Positions 1 through 8,197 of a stretch of 48,243 bases of DNA are shown here, in pieces. Where the stretch lies: the NCBI GenBank assembly GCA_014381785.1, contig JACNKZ010000031.1, positions 1 through 48,243 on the forward strand, read 5' to 3'. Positions within the stretch are counted from its first letter, which is position 1. Every line of letters begins with the position of its first letter. The translations under genes and the position numbers were made by a program. The stretch is from Kiritimatiellota bacterium. GTDB taxonomy: Bacteria; Verrucomicrobiota; Kiritimatiellia; Kiritimatiellales; Tichowtungiaceae. The notes under the pieces were generated by a model. The model made no database searches. It was not told the DNA's origin and saw nothing but the letters and a program-made list of their open reading frames with translations.

Positions 1-570
1 CCGGAAATTCTCGCCCCGTTGAAAGCGAGGAACAAAAAGATTTTCCTCGATCTCAAGCTGCACGATATCCCCCGAACCGTTGCAAACGCTGTAAAAACCG
101 CGGCCAGCCACGGAGTGAATCTGATGACCGTACATGCAATCGGCGGGCGGGCCATGCTCGAAGCCGCGGCAAAAGCCGCACGCGAATGCGACAACCCGCC
201 CAAGCTGGTTGCCGTCACGACCCTGACCAGCCTCAGTCAGGACGACTTCGTCGACCTGGGCATTAACCGAACCGTTTCCGAACAGGCGCTGGCGCTGGGC
301 GAGCTGGCCATTAGCTCCGGAATTGACGGACTAGTCACCAGTGCGCATGAAGCCGGTGCGCTTCGCGAACGTTTTCCAAACGCCCTGCTGGTAACACCGG
401 GCATCCGGATGCCGGACGGCGATGTAGGTGACCAGAAACGAGTTGCCACGCCGGCCTTTGCGGTTCAGCAAGGCGCCACTCACTTGGTGGTGGGGCGACC
501 CATTGTGCAAGCCAGTGACCCGGCTGCCGCTACGAATGCGATTCTCGACGATATAAAAAACGCTCTGTAA
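1..570 (+). CDS. pyrF: Orotidine 5'-phosphate decarboxylase, 5'-truncated by the window edge
   Basis: PyrF decarboxylates OMP to UMP, the last step of de novo pyrimidine synthesis, in the cytoplasm. The frame is open from base 1 (reads PEILAPLK...), so the roughly 45 N-terminal residues lie outside the window. A TTG at 19 could be mistaken for the start. The catalytic Asp-x-Lys-x-x-Asp signature is seen in FLDLKLHDIP, followed by the later barrel motifs TPGIR and VVGRPI that bind the phosphate. It ends DDIKNAL with a TAA at 568-570, and the stop codon lies inside a perfect hairpin. The family assignment is secure; only the true start is unseen. Confidence 0.96.
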   Translation, partial: PEILAPLKARNKKIFLDLKLHDIPRTVANAVKTAASHGVNLMTVHAIGGRAMLEAAAKAARECDNPPKLVAVTTLTSLSQDDFVDLGINRTVSEQALALGELAISSGIDGLVTSAHEAGALRERFPNALLVTPGIRMPDGDVGDQKRVATPAFAVQQGATHLVVGRPIVQASDPAAATNAILDDIKNAL

Positions 571-588
571 CTTGCGTTACAGAGCGTT
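555..588 (-). terminator. Intrinsic terminator of the RHH gene, overlapping the pyrF stop
   Basis: AACGCTCTGTAAC (559-571) and GTTACAGAGCGTT (576-588) form a perfect 13-bp stem with a 4-nt loop. Read leftward, the hairpin is followed by a run of T (complement of A555-560), the classic rho-independent layout for the leftward gene at 613-795. Read rightward there is no T tract, so it is a poorer terminator for pyrF, although it could protect that 3' end. Confidence 0.8.
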
Positions 589-612
589 CAACAGTCGATT
601 TATCGAATTCGA

Positions 613-795
613 CTATTTCCCTTCGGACAGTGTCAGTTTCTTTCCAGAATCAATCCACTGTTGCAAAATAATTTTGCAGTACTTGCTTTTGGAAATGTGC
701 ATAGAGTTCGCACGTTTCTCGAGCTCGTCCGCCATTTTCTTCGACATGTTAATGCCGATTGTCTTGGTTCCTTTGCCAATAGGATTTGTAGCCAT
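613..795 (-). CDS. Small ribbon-helix-helix (CopG/Arc-like) DNA-binding protein
   Basis: A 60-residue protein with a short beta strand (KTIGINM) followed by two predicted helices (KKMADELEKRANSM and SKSKYCKIILQQWID), the order typical of ribbon-helix-helix repressors and antitoxins. An excellent ribosome-binding site AAGGAGA lies 7 bases before the ATG. No toxin partner is adjacent: pyrF is convergent and ahcY is separate, so it appears to be an orphan regulator or antitoxin. The gene and its leader look AT-richer than the neighbours, which may mean later acquisition. The fold call is by pattern; the target is unknown. Confidence 0.8.
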   Translation of the reverse strand: MATNPIGKGTKTIGINMSKKMADELEKRANSMHISKSKYCKIILQQWIDSGKKLTLSEGK

Positions 796-823
796 AATTA
801 GTCTCCTTTTCTTTTGGGCGTGC

Positions 824-853
824 AGGGTATGAAAGCATGACCGTCAAAGTCAA
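824..853 (-). promoter_or_regulatory. Candidate promoter for the RHH gene
   Basis: On the minus strand TTGACT (853-848) is followed after 18 bases by TACCCT (829-824), about 30 bases before the start codon. The -35 is good and the -10 weak. The rest of 796-1003 is an AT-rich intergenic stretch in which I see no gene. Confidence 0.35.
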
Positions 854-1003
854 CAATCATTTTTACCCTCTATTCTTTTCTCCCCCTCTGTTGACACGCT
901 CTTTGTACATTATCTCTCAGCCAACGACAAGAAAAAAGACGGGATGTTTTTTTAAAGACGAATCATTCTATCCGCACTCCGCATAAGCCATTATTATCCT
1001 TAC

Positions 1004-2434
1004 TTAATAGCGGTAATGTTCCGGCTTAAACGGCCCCTTTTGGGGAATCCCCAAATACTTCGCCTGATTGCGGGTCAAGACATCCAGCCTTGCTCCCAAA
1101 CGGCCAAGGTGCAGTGCGGCGACCTCTTCATCCAAATGCTTCGGAAGCACATAGACCCCGATAGGGTATTGATCTTTCGTGCCATGTTTCTGCCAAATCT
1201 CCATCTGCGCCAGCACCTGATTGGTGAAGCTGTTTGACATAACAAAGCTCGGATGCCCCGTCGCACAACCGAGGTTCACTAGCCGCCCTTCAGCCAGTAG
1301 CAGAATGCTGTTGCCCTTCGGGAAAGTGACTTTGTCAACCTGCGGCTTAATGTTTGTCCATTTATACTTACGGATTTTCTCGACCTGAATTTCGGAATCG
1401 AAATGGCCGATGTTACAGACAATTGCCTGATTCTTCATCTGCTTCATGTGGCGCTCAGTGATCACATCGCAGCACCCGGTCGTGGTCACAAACACATCCC
1501 CCAGCTTGCACGCCTCGTCCATCGGCAGTACTTCAAACCCGGCCATCGAAGCCTGCAAGGCACAGATCGGATCGATTTCGGTGACAATCACGCGGGCATT
1601 CTGCCCCTGAAGTGACTGCGCGGAGCCTTTGCCGACATCGCCATAACCAGCGATAACCGCCACTTTCCCGGAAAGCATCACGTCGGTCGCGCGCATGATG
1701 GCATCGACCAATGAATGGCGGCAGCCGTAGACGTTATCAAATTTCGACTTGGTCACCGAATCATTCACATTAATCGCCGGGAACAGCAGCTCGCCCTTTT
1801 CGGCCAGCTGGTACAGGCGATGCACGCCGGTGGTGGTCTCCTCGGTTACGCCGCGAATCCCTTTGGCGATGCGTGAGAAGCGGGTCGGATCTTTTTTGAG
1901 AGCTTTTTTCAACTGCGCATAGAAAACCGCCTCTTCGGGGCTACCGGGTTTGCGGTCAAGGATAGAGGGATCCTGCTCGGCTTTCACGCCGACTTGCACA
2001 AACATGGTGGCGTCGCCGCCGTCATCAAGAATCATGTTCGGACCCTGTCCGTTCCCCCAATCGAGAATTTTATCGGTGTACTCCCAGTACTCCTCCAGCG
2101 TCTCGCCTTTCACGGCATAAACCGGTGTGCCGGTTTTTGCGATCGCGGCAGCGGCATGATCCTGCGTCGAATAAATATTACAGCTCGCCCAGCGCACCTT
2201 CGCGCCAAGAATCTGCAGGGTCTCAATCAGCATCGCCGTCTGAATCGTCATATGCAGCGATCCTGCGATCCGCGCACCTTTGAGGGGCTTCTCCGCGCCA
2301 TACTTTTCGCGCAGCGCCATCAGTCCCGGCATTTCGTGCTCCGCCAACTCCATTTCCTTGCGCCCAAAGGGTGCCAGTGAAATATCCTGAACGAGGTAAT
2401 CCATCTTCTTTGTTTTCTTCTTCGGGGTCGCCAT
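1004..2434 (-). CDS. ahcY: Adenosylhomocysteinase
   Basis: AhcY hydrolyses S-adenosylhomocysteine to adenosine and homocysteine, clearing the inhibitory by-product of SAM-dependent methylation. The 476 residues carry the family landmarks: [32 protein letters not shown], the NAD-binding loop [13 protein letters not shown], and the C-terminal KPEHYRY that reaches the neighbouring subunit's NAD site. The N-terminus begins with a Lys-rich extension ([13 protein letters not shown]). A GGAGC ribosome-binding site precedes it. It starts 18 bases downstream of the ArsR-methyltransferase gene on the same strand, so the two are almost certainly one operon. Identity is certain. Confidence 0.98.
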   Translation of the reverse strand: MATPKKKTKKMDYLVQDISLAPFGRKEMELAEHEMPGLMALREKYGAEKPLKGARIAGSLHMTIQTAMLIETLQILGAKVRWASCNIYSTQDHAAAAIAKTGTPVYAVKGETLEEYWEYTDKILDWGNGQGPNMILDDGGDATMFVQVGVKAEQDPSILDRKPGSPEEAVFYAQLKKALKKDPTRFSRIAKGIRGVTEETTTGVHRLYQLAEKGELLFPAINVNDSVTKSKFDNVYGCRHSLVDAIMRATDVMLSGKVAVIAGYGDVGKGSAQSLQGQNARVIVTEIDPICALQASMAGFEVLPMDEACKLGDVFVTTTGCCDVITERHMKQMKNQAIVCNIGHFDSEIQVEKIRKYKWTNIKPQVDKVTFPKGNSILLLAEGRLVNLGCATGHPSFVMSNSFTNQVLAQMEIWQKHGTKDQYPIGVYVLPKHLDEEVAALHLGRLGARLDVLTRNQAKYLGIPQKGPFKPEHYRY

Positions 2435-2452
2435 AATCTTTTGCTCCGTTTT

Positions 2453-3379
2453 TTATCCGTTTTTTTCAGCAACAACCATCAACACCGAAAAAGCCGGCTC
2501 CGGCCCTTCCAGTGTCTGGAAAATTTTAATTTTCAACCCGGCGTCCTTCAGCCAGCCGCGCAGTTCTTTTTCATCAAAGCCAAGCCACTGGTCGGCCCAC
2601 TCATTGCGCACCCATTCCTGATCGTGCCGCGACAGATCGAGCAGGATCATCTGCCCGCCGGGCTTCAAAACCCGAGCGGCCTCCTGCAATGCCTTGCCAG
2701 GACGCGTCGCGTGGTGCAGCACCTGAGAAACAAACACTGCATCCTCGCTGTTCGCTTTCAGCGGCAGTTTTTCAAGATCGCCCTTTTCAACCGCCACGCG
2801 ACCGGCCACGCCGGCTTCCGCCGAGCGCTCCTGCACGACGCGCAGCATCTGAGCGGACAAATCAATCGCCGTAACCCGCTTGGCAAAACGAGCCAGCAGC
2901 AGCGTCAAATCACCTTCGCCGCAACCGATGTCCGCAACCGATTTTCCGCTGAAACCCGCGGCGAGCGCCGCGGCCATCCCGCGCCAGCCGCCGCCCGGCT
3001 CGGTCAACGAACCATACCGCCCGGCAATCTCATCAAAAAACTTCGTGCTCTCTTTGCGGCGCTGCTCGAGCACTTTATCGACGGCCGCGCGGTCACAGCT
3101 GGCACCGCGCAGCTCGGCCAGCTTTTCGCTGAGCAGCTGCGCAAAAGATGCATCATGAAAAACCGGTCCGCGACGGTAATAGACAGATGTTCCTTCGCGG
3201 CGGGTTTCGAGCAGACCACTGTCGCGCAGCGGCTTCAGGTGGCGGCTCACTGATGACTGCGGCATTTTCAACGCCGTCACAATCTCCGCCACCGAAAGCT
3301 CCGCGATTTCCACCGCTCGCAGAATCCGCAAACGGGCCTCGTCGCCCAGCGCCTTAAATACATCGAGTAGATTGTCCAT
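2453..3379 (-). CDS. ArsR-family regulator fused to a class I SAM methyltransferase domain (SahR-like)
   Basis: The 308-residue protein has an N-terminal ArsR winged helix (about 1-85; MPQSSVSRHLKPLRDSGLLE is the recognition region). It is followed by a Rossmann methyltransferase domain with motif I VADIGCGEGD and a UbiE-like VLKPGGQMILLD strand. ArsR proteins with such a SAM/SAH-binding domain, SahR, are known to control SAM-cycle genes in Proteobacteria. The adjacent ahcY strongly suggests the same role here, with SAH as effector (inference). An AAAGGA ribosome-binding site precedes the ATG. Near the C-terminus the dispersed palindrome encodes IFQTLEG. A true methyltransferase activity cannot be excluded. 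Confidence 0.88.
   Translation of the reverse strand: MDNLLDVFKALGDEARLRILRAVEIAELSVAEIVTALKMPQSSVSRHLKPLRDSGLLETRREGTSVYYRRGPVFHDASFAQLLSEKLAELRGASCDRAAVDKVLEQRRKESTKFFDEIAGRYGSLTEPGGGWRGMAAALAAGFSGKSVADIGCGEGDLTLLLARFAKRVTAIDLSAQMLRVVQERSAEAGVAGRVAVEKGDLEKLPLKANSEDAVFVSQVLHHATRPGKALQEAARVLKPGGQMILLDLSRHDQEWVRNEWADQWLGFDEKELRGWLKDAGLKIKIFQTLEGPEPAFSVLMVVAEKNG
2507..2521. repeat. Dispersed palindrome copy inside the ArsR-methyltransferase gene
   Basis: Exact core TTCCA-GTGTC-TGGAA, followed by AAAATTTT. On the coding (minus) strand it is read in the FQxLE frame, about 20 residues from the protein's C-terminus. Confidence 0.85.
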
Positions 3380-3382
3380 AGT

Positions 3383-3430
3383 CCTTTATCCGCTTTTTCG
3401 GATAAAAGGATATTTAGCCTCTCAAATCAA
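3383..3430 (-). promoter_or_regulatory. Promoter with overlapping palindromic operator for the ArsR-MT/ahcY operon
   Basis: On the minus strand TTGATT (3430-3425), a 17-base spacer and TTTTAT (3407-3402) form a promoter close to the gene start. The -10 lies inside an inverted repeat, CCTTTATCCG (3383-3392) and CGGATAAAAGG (3399-3409), with a 6-base spacer. A winged-helix dimer bound there would block RNA polymerase, so autorepression by the ArsR protein is likely. A matching half-site CGGATAAA lies at the end of the regulator gene just before ahcY (about 2451-2458). Confidence 0.6.
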
Positions 3431-3435
3431 GGTTT

Positions 3436-3481
3436 TTCCGAACCTTGGAGAAATACCGTCCGTTTTTTCCGAGCCTTGGAA
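3436..3481. repeat. Two dispersed palindrome copies in tandem
   Basis: Cores TTCCG-AACCT-TGGAG (3436-3450) and TTCCG-AGCCT-TGGAA (3467-3481) lie between two leftward genes. The A-rich right flank of the second supplies the T tract of the adjacent terminator. Confidence 0.75.
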
Positions 3482-3511
3482 AAGAAAAGGCGCGCCGGAT
3501 TCCGGCGCGCC
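3478..3511 (-). terminator. Intrinsic terminator of the rubredoxin-like gene
   Basis: GGCGCGCCGGA (3489-3499) pairs with TCCGGCGCGCC (3501-3511), a very GC-rich stem. Reading leftward it is followed by TTTTCTTTTCC, contributed by the flank of the palindromic repeat. Confidence 0.8.
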
Positions 3512-3547
3512 CATTCAGGTTTCAATCCTCAGACTTCCGTCTTCCGC

Positions 3548-3883
3548 TTAGCCCCATTTTCCCTTGCCCATGTGTCCCTGCTGTTCAGTCATCGACAGCT
3601 TCATAATCTGCCAGGCCATGGCGCGGGATTTGGTGAACACATCAACGCAACCTGGATCCAGCGCATCTTCAATGCCATCTTCACAGATCGCCTCCAGCTC
3701 GCGGGCCATCCCGATCACTTCCGCATGTAGCGCATTAGTGTTGCGCGAACGCTCTACCAACGAAGCGGCGGCTTCATCGAGTTCAACAAACTGCTCTTTA
3801 GACGCTCCGCATTTCGGACACGTTTCAGGCGCTTCGTCCCCGTCATGGATGTATCCACAGGATGCACATTTGAATTTTTTCAT
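3548..3883 (-). CDS. Rubredoxin-like domain protein
   Basis: This 111-residue protein opens with an iron/zinc-binding rubredoxin-type knuckle (CASCGYIHDGDEAPETCPKC, residues about 6-25). The knuckle is short and of the kind found at the C-terminus of rubrerythrins. The rest (about 35-105) is predicted helical with no ferritin-like diiron ExxH motifs. A role in peroxide or electron handling is plausible but not shown. GAGGGAGA is a strong ribosome-binding site before the ATG. It is monocistronic, with its own terminator downstream. The domain order is reversed relative to rubrerythrin. Confidence 0.8.
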   Translation of the reverse strand: MKKFKCASCGYIHDGDEAPETCPKCGASKEQFVELDEAAASLVERSRNTNALHAEVIGMARELEAICEDGIEDALDPGCVDVFTKSRAMAWQIMKLSMTEQQGHMGKGKWG

Positions 3884-3992
3884 GATTTTCTCCCTCGTTT
3901 CTGTTTAAAACATGACCCAACAACTAATGTTTAAGCCCCCCTCCGTCAAGCACTGCTTGCGATATTACTTCGCCCTGCCTACAATCCAAGCC

Positions 3993-4754
3993 ATGAAGCT
4001 TAAAACTTTTATCGACTGTCTGGAAGAAATCGCACCGCTTGAGCTGGCCGAGGAATGGGACAATCCCGGCCTGCTGATCGAGCCGCTTAAAAGCCGCGAT
4101 ATCAAAAAAGTGCTGCTCACCGTCGACCTCACCGAAGCCGTCGCCCGCGAAGCCGTTCAACTGAAGGTTGATGCCATCATCACCTATCACCCGCTCTTCT
4201 TCGGCGGGTTCCAGGCATTGGGAAAATCGAATCCGCAGGCGCGGATCGCCATGCGGCTGATTCAAAAAGAGATCGCGGTCTACTCGCCGCACACCGCGCT
4301 CGATGCCGCGCCCGGCGGCGTCAACGACTGGCTGGCCGATGCGCTCGGCGACGGCGACCTCTACTGCGCCGAAGCCGGCGGCGCGCGCATCGTTGAACTG
4401 GCAGCCCCGGTCAAACTTCCAACCCTTGGAAAACGAATTAAGGAGAGTCTACATCTCAAGCATCTAAAAACCGCCAAGGCGAATGACAAGCCGATCAAAA
4501 TCGTCGCCCTGTGCGCGGGCGCAGGCATCGAGGCGCTGCGCGGGATTCAGGCCGACTGCTACCTCACCGGCGAAATGAAACACCATGATGTCCTCGGCGC
4601 GGTCGAACAAGGGACCTCGGTGATCCTGTGCGGCCACACCGAAAGCGAGCGCGGCTACCTCAAAATCCTGCGCCGCCTGCTTCTCGACGAAACAGACAAA
4701 GCGGTTGAGGTGCTTATTTCTAAAGCGGATGCTGCGCCGTTGAAAGCACTCTAA
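3993..4754 (+). CDS. Nif3/DUF34-family metal-binding protein (GTP cyclohydrolase type 2 Nif3 family)
   Basis: The start is set at the ATG of MKLKTFIDCLEEIAPLELAE, where family homology begins; the frame is open for 27 more codons upstream but these look non-coding. The dinuclear metal ligands of the family are present: YHP (about residue 65), SPHTALD, and near the end GHTESERG. The biological role of Nif3 proteins is unsettled. A copy of the dispersed palindrome encodes LPTLGK in the middle of the protein. The stop overlaps the next ATG (TAATG), so it is coupled to the EamA gene. Confidence 0.92.
   Translation: MKLKTFIDCLEEIAPLELAEEWDNPGLLIEPLKSRDIKKVLLTVDLTEAVAREAVQLKVDAIITYHPLFFGGFQALGKSNPQARIAMRLIQKEIAVYSPHTALDAAPGGVNDWLADALGDGDLYCAEAGGARIVELAAPVKLPTLGKRIKESLHLKHLKTAKANDKPIKIVALCAGAGIEALRGIQADCYLTGEMKHHDVLGAVEQGTSVILCGHTESERGYLKILRRLLLDETDKAVEVLISKADAAPLKAL
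4417..4431. repeat. Dispersed palindrome copy inside the Nif3-like gene
   Basis: Exact core TTCCA-ACCCT-TGGAA followed by AA, read in the PxLGK frame (LPTLGK). Confidence 0.85.
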
Positions 4755-5644
4755 TGATTCCGCCCTACCTTTTTCTGGCCCTTATCTCCGCCGTCGCCTA
4801 CAGCTTCGGCGGCCTGCTCAACAAACAGGCGATGGCGGGCGGGTGCGGATTCTACCGGGTAACAGCCTTCTCCATCTGGGCCTGCGCCCTGCTGCTGCTC
4901 CCCTTTGTGTTTCTATATGACGATCCGCTTCCGCTGGATCTTTGGTTTCAGCCACTGGTCACCGCCGTCTGCTTCAGCGCCGGCTCGATCTTCTTCACGC
5001 TGGCTCTGCGCACCGGCGACCTGAGCGTTGTGGCGCCGGTCTCCGGCATCAAACCGGTGCTCAATGCACTATTGGTTTCCACCCTACTGGGGGTCACCGT
5101 TCCGGCCACCACCTGGATTGCCTGCATTCTGTCCGGGGTGGCCCTGCTGATTTTACGCACACCCAATTCGACGACCTCACACTCGTTTCTGCGTACAGCG
5201 CTCATCACCCTGCTCGCTGTCTTCAGTTTTGCGCTGTGCGACACCTGCTTCCAGCACTGGGCCAAAAACTGGGGCGTGCTGCGGTTTTCCGCCATCACCT
5301 TTTCGGCCTCATCGCTTGCCGCCCTCGCGCTGATCCCCCTGTTCAGCACCCCGTGGAAGAACCTGACCAGCCCTGCAAAAACCCACACACTGGCTGGCTG
5401 CGCCCTCTGCGCGATTCCCGCTCTGTGCATGGGGCTGGCGCTGGGCCGCTACGGCCATGCCCCGGAGGTCAACGTGGTCTACAGCACGCGCGCCTTATTC
5501 AGCATCATCGCCGTCTGGCTGTTGAGCCATAAAATCGGGAGCATTGAACATACCGCCGGAACTGGCGTGCTACTGCGCCGTCTGGCCGGCGCCGCCGTGC
5601 TGATGGGAGCGATCGTGCTGATGCTCTTCGGCAGTGCGCGTTAA
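4754..5644 (+). CDS. EamA/DMT-superfamily transporter
   Basis: The 296-residue hydrophobic protein has about ten membrane segments arranged as two repeats of five, the drug/metabolite transporter pattern. The first repeat ends with a characteristic VVAPVSGIKPVLNALL segment and the second with VVYSTRALFSIIAVWLL. It overlaps the Nif3-like gene by one base and so is translated with it. Substrate cannot be read from the sequence. Members export amino acids, metabolites or drugs at the inner membrane. Confidence 0.88.
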   Translation: MIPPYLFLALISAVAYSFGGLLNKQAMAGGCGFYRVTAFSIWACALLLLPFVFLYDDPLPLDLWFQPLVTAVCFSAGSIFFTLALRTGDLSVVAPVSGIKPVLNALLVSTLLGVTVPATTWIACILSGVALLILRTPNSTTSHSFLRTALITLLAVFSFALCDTCFQHWAKNWGVLRFSAITFSASSLAALALIPLFSTPWKNLTSPAKTHTLAGCALCAIPALCMGLALGRYGHAPEVNVVYSTRALFSIIAVWLLSHKIGSIEHTAGTGVLLRRLAGAAVLMGAIVLMLFGSAR

Positions 5645-5676
5645 CGTCGCCGCCTTGAAAAATTGTCCTTCGGTTT

Positions 5677-5691
5677 TTCCAAGGTTTAGAA
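5677..5691. repeat. Dispersed palindrome copy (one mismatch) upstream of trmO
   Basis: Core TTCCA-AGGTT-TAGAA within TTTTTCCA...AGAAAA, between the EamA stop and the trmO start. Confidence 0.7.
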
Positions 5692-5711
5692 AATGAGTTA
5701 GAGTGGGCGGC

Positions 5712-6380
5712 ATGAACATGGAACCGATCGGAGTGATTCACTCCTGCTTTAAGGAAAAGTTCGGCATCCCGCGCCAGGCGGGGCTGGTGAAGAGCGCCAC
5801 GGCGACGCTGGAGCTGCTGCCGCCATACAACGTCGAAGAAGCCTTGCGCGGAATCGAGGAATTTTCCCATCTCTGGGTCGTCTTCGCGTTCCATGAAAGC
5901 ATCTGTGAAACATTCCAGCCGACGGTGAGGCCGCCGCGGCTCGGCGGCAACACCCGCATCGGGGTTTTCGCCACGCGTGCGCCGTTCCGCCCCAACCCGA
6001 TCGGGCTGTCGGTGGTGGAACTCAAACGTGTCAACGGCACCACGCTCGAGCTGGCGGGCGGCGACTTTCTCGACGGCACGCCGGTGCTGGACATCAAACC
6101 CTACATCCCCTACGCCGACTCCATCCCCGACGCGCAGGGATCATTCGCCCACGCCGCGCCCGAAGCCCCCAACACGGTTTCTTTTTCGCCCGAAGCTAAA
6201 ACGGTTTTCCAAGGTTTGGAAAAACCGCAGCAGCAACTGATCAAAAACGTTCTCGGCTACAACCCGCGCCCGGCTTATCAGGCTGATGATCCTGACCGCA
6301 TCTTCGGCACCACCCTCTTCGACCTCGAAGTGAAGTGGAAACACGACGGCGACACCGTCACCATTGTTTCCATTATTTAA
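5712..6380 (+). CDS. trmO: tRNA (adenine(37)-N6)-methyltransferase TrmO (TsaA/YaeB family)
   Basis: TrmO uses SAM to methylate N6 of t6A37 in certain tRNAs. Family hallmarks are PIGVIHSCF near the start, FSHLWVVFAFHE, RLGGNTRIGVFATRAPFRPNPIGLS and LDIKPYIPYADS. The C-terminal subdomain ends with FDLEVKW. The start is uncertain: an in-frame GTG lies at 5703 and another ATG at 5718; 5712 is preferred. No strong ribosome-binding site is visible. The linker before the C-terminal subdomain contains a palindrome copy read as TVFQGLEK. Confidence 0.93.
   Translation: MNMEPIGVIHSCFKEKFGIPRQAGLVKSATATLELLPPYNVEEALRGIEEFSHLWVVFAFHESICETFQPTVRPPRLGGNTRIGVFATRAPFRPNPIGLSVVELKRVNGTTLELAGGDFLDGTPVLDIKPYIPYADSIPDAQGSFAHAAPEAPNTVSFSPEAKTVFQGLEKPQQQLIKNVLGYNPRPAYQADDPDRIFGTTLFDLEVKWKHDGDTVTIVSII
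6202..6227. repeat. Extended palindrome copy inside trmO
   Basis: Core TTCCA-AGGTT-TGGAA (6207-6221), extended by flanking complementary bases to CGGTTTTCCA / TGGAAAAACCG. It encodes VFQGLEK in the linker between the TrmO barrel and its C-terminal part. Confidence 0.85.
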
Positions 6381-6393
6381 CTTGTTGTCTACG

Positions 6394-6445
6394 GGGCATA
6401 TTATTGCCCAAAAAGGCTGTTTTTGCGCTTTGTGAGCGTTATACT
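6394..6445 (+). promoter_or_regulatory. Candidate promoter and operator of hipBA
   Basis: GGGCA-N6-TGCCC (6394-6409) is an inverted repeat of operator size. A good -10, TATACT (6440-6445), stands 17 bases after a weak -35 CTGTTT (6417-6422). A second inverted pair, CTGCC...GGCAG, flanks the -10 downstream. HipB-type antitoxins repress their own operon from such repeats. The leader to the hipB ATG is about 75 bases and AT-rich. Confidence 0.4.
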
Positions 6446-6526
6446 GCCCGTTGTGTTTATGGTTTAAAAGGCAGAATATTTAACTTTTTTGTTGCATCCG
6501 CGTGCAAAAAGCTCATTATTTTCTGC

Positions 6527-6877
6527 ATGAAAAACCTAGAGACAGCCAACAACGAAGCAATCCGCCAGGAACTTGGCAAACGTTTGAAAGCCGAGCGCCT
6601 CAACCGGAACGTCACCCAAAAAGTGCTGGCCGAAAAAGCGGGCATCTCCCGCCGCACACTGGTCGGAGCCGAACGGGGCGAACCCTTCACCATCGACACC
6701 CTGCTTTCCATTCTCAGAGAACTCGACTGCCTGGCGCAAATCGACCTGTTCCTGCCGGAGCCGGAAATCAGCCCGATCCAGCTCTCCAAACTCAAGGGCA
6801 AAAAACGCCAAAAAGCCTCCAGCAAATTCACCTATCCGAAACCCCGCAGCACGCCGTGGGTCTGGAATGAAGGATGA
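6527..6877 (+). CDS. hipB: HipB-type antitoxin, XRE/Cro helix-turn-helix
   Basis: The 116-residue protein has an XRE helix-turn-helix (about residues 15-70; NVTQKVLAEKAGISRRTLVG is the core) and a basic, Pro/Ser-rich tail (KLKGKKRQKASSKF). It is predicted to neutralise HipA and repress the operon. I place the start at the ATG encoding MKNLETANN; the open frame extends further upstream but reads as the promoter. Its last codons overlap the hipA ATG (ATGA), the usual antitoxin-toxin coupling. Confidence is high from fold plus context. Confidence 0.88.
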   Translation: MKNLETANNEAIRQELGKRLKAERLNRNVTQKVLAEKAGISRRTLVGAERGEPFTIDTLLSILRELDCLAQIDLFLPEPEISPIQLSKLKGKKRQKASSKFTYPKPRSTPWVWNEG

Positions 6878-8190
6878 AAGAATCAATTACAGCCGATGTC
6901 GTCCTGTGGGGCAACACCATCGGATCCGCCGCATGGGATGCCGACCGGCAGCTGGCACTGTTTGAGTACGCGCCGGACTTCCTCGATAGTGGCATCGAAG
7001 TTGCGCCGCTTACTATGCCGCTGCGGGAACAGGTCTACGCATTCCCGGAACTGGCCCGCGAATCCTTTCACGGGCTGCCCGGCATGCTGGCCGACGCCCT
7101 GCCCGACCGGTTCGGCAACCTGCTGATCGACGAATGGCTCGTCCGCACAGGGCGCACGCCCGCCGATTTCACGCCGATCGAACGCCTGTGCTATCTCGGG
7201 CGGCGCGGCATGGGAGCGCTCGAATTCCGCCCCGCCCTGCGCGACCGGCAGAGCGGCTCGGTGCCAGTCAACGTGGCGGAGCTGGTCGACCTGGCCAATA
7301 CCGCTCTGGCGCAAAAGGAAATGCTCGTCACGAAAATTGCCCCGGAAGACGAAGAGAAGCTCGACGGAATGCGCGACATCCTGCGGGTCGGCACCTCAGC
7401 CGGCGGAGCGCGCGCCAAAGCGGTCATTGCGTGGAACGAAAAAACCGGCGCCGTGCTCTCCGGACAGGTGAAAGCCCCGCCAGGCTTCGGCTACTGGTTG
7501 ATCAAATTCGACGGCGTCTCCGGTAACCGCGACAAAGAACTCAACGATCCGCAGGGCTTCGGAAAAATTGAATACGCCTATCACCGCATGGCGGTCGCGG
7601 CCGGACTCGAAATGAGCGAGTGCCGCCTCTTCGAAGAAAACGGACGCAGCCATTTTATGACCCGCCGCTTCGACCGCACCGACGACGGGAGAAAGATTTT
7701 CATGCAGTCGCTGTGCGGCATTGCCCACATGGATTTTAATCAGGCGGGGGCCTATGGCTACGAACAAGCGCTCGATGTTGCGCAGCGCCTTGGCCTCGGC
7801 ACAGACACACTTGAACAGCTCTTCCGCCGCATGGTCTTCAACGTGATGGCGCGCAATCAGGACGATCACACCAAAAACATCGCCTTCCTGATGAACCGGA
7901 AAGGGGAATGGAAACTCGCCCCGGCCTACGACATCATCTACTGCTACAACCCGGACGGCGCATGGACTCGCCACCACCAAATGAGCGTCAACGGCAAACA
8001 CGACCACTTCGAACGGGCCGACTTCGAGGCCGTCGCCAAACGCTTCAACCTTCTAAAAAAATCCGGCATCGATCAGGTGCTTGAAGAAACCGCCGCCGCC
8101 CTCGCCCGCTGGCCGGACTTCGCCACCGAAGCCGGCGTGCCGGAACAAACCATCCAGCAGATCGCTGCCCACCACCGCCGGATCGTCTGA
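6874..8190 (+). CDS. hipA: HipA-family serine/threonine kinase toxin
   Basis: HipA kinases phosphorylate a target such as glutamyl-tRNA synthetase and induce growth arrest and persistence. The 438 residues show the N-terminal HipA domain (about 1-120), the glycine-rich GTSAGGARAKAV loop, and the catalytic loop NQDDHTKNIAF (residues 328-338). The metal-binding LAPAYDIIY Asp follows. All catalytic residues look intact, so the toxin is probably active. It is overlapped by the antitoxin gene by four bases. Target specificity cannot be deduced. Confidence 0.93.
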   Translation: MKESITADVVLWGNTIGSAAWDADRQLALFEYAPDFLDSGIEVAPLTMPLREQVYAFPELARESFHGLPGMLADALPDRFGNLLIDEWLVRTGRTPADFTPIERLCYLGRRGMGALEFRPALRDRQSGSVPVNVAELVDLANTALAQKEMLVTKIAPEDEEKLDGMRDILRVGTSAGGARAKAVIAWNEKTGAVLSGQVKAPPGFGYWLIKFDGVSGNRDKELNDPQGFGKIEYAYHRMAVAAGLEMSECRLFEENGRSHFMTRRFDRTDDGRKIFMQSLCGIAHMDFNQAGAYGYEQALDVAQRLGLGTDTLEQLFRRMVFNVMARNQDDHTKNIAFLMNRKGEWKLAPAYDIIYCYNPDGAWTRHHQMSVNGKHDHFERADFEAVAKRFNLLKKSGIDQVLEETAAALARWPDFATEAGVPEQTIQQIAAHHRRIV

Positions 8191-8197
8191 GCTTCCA

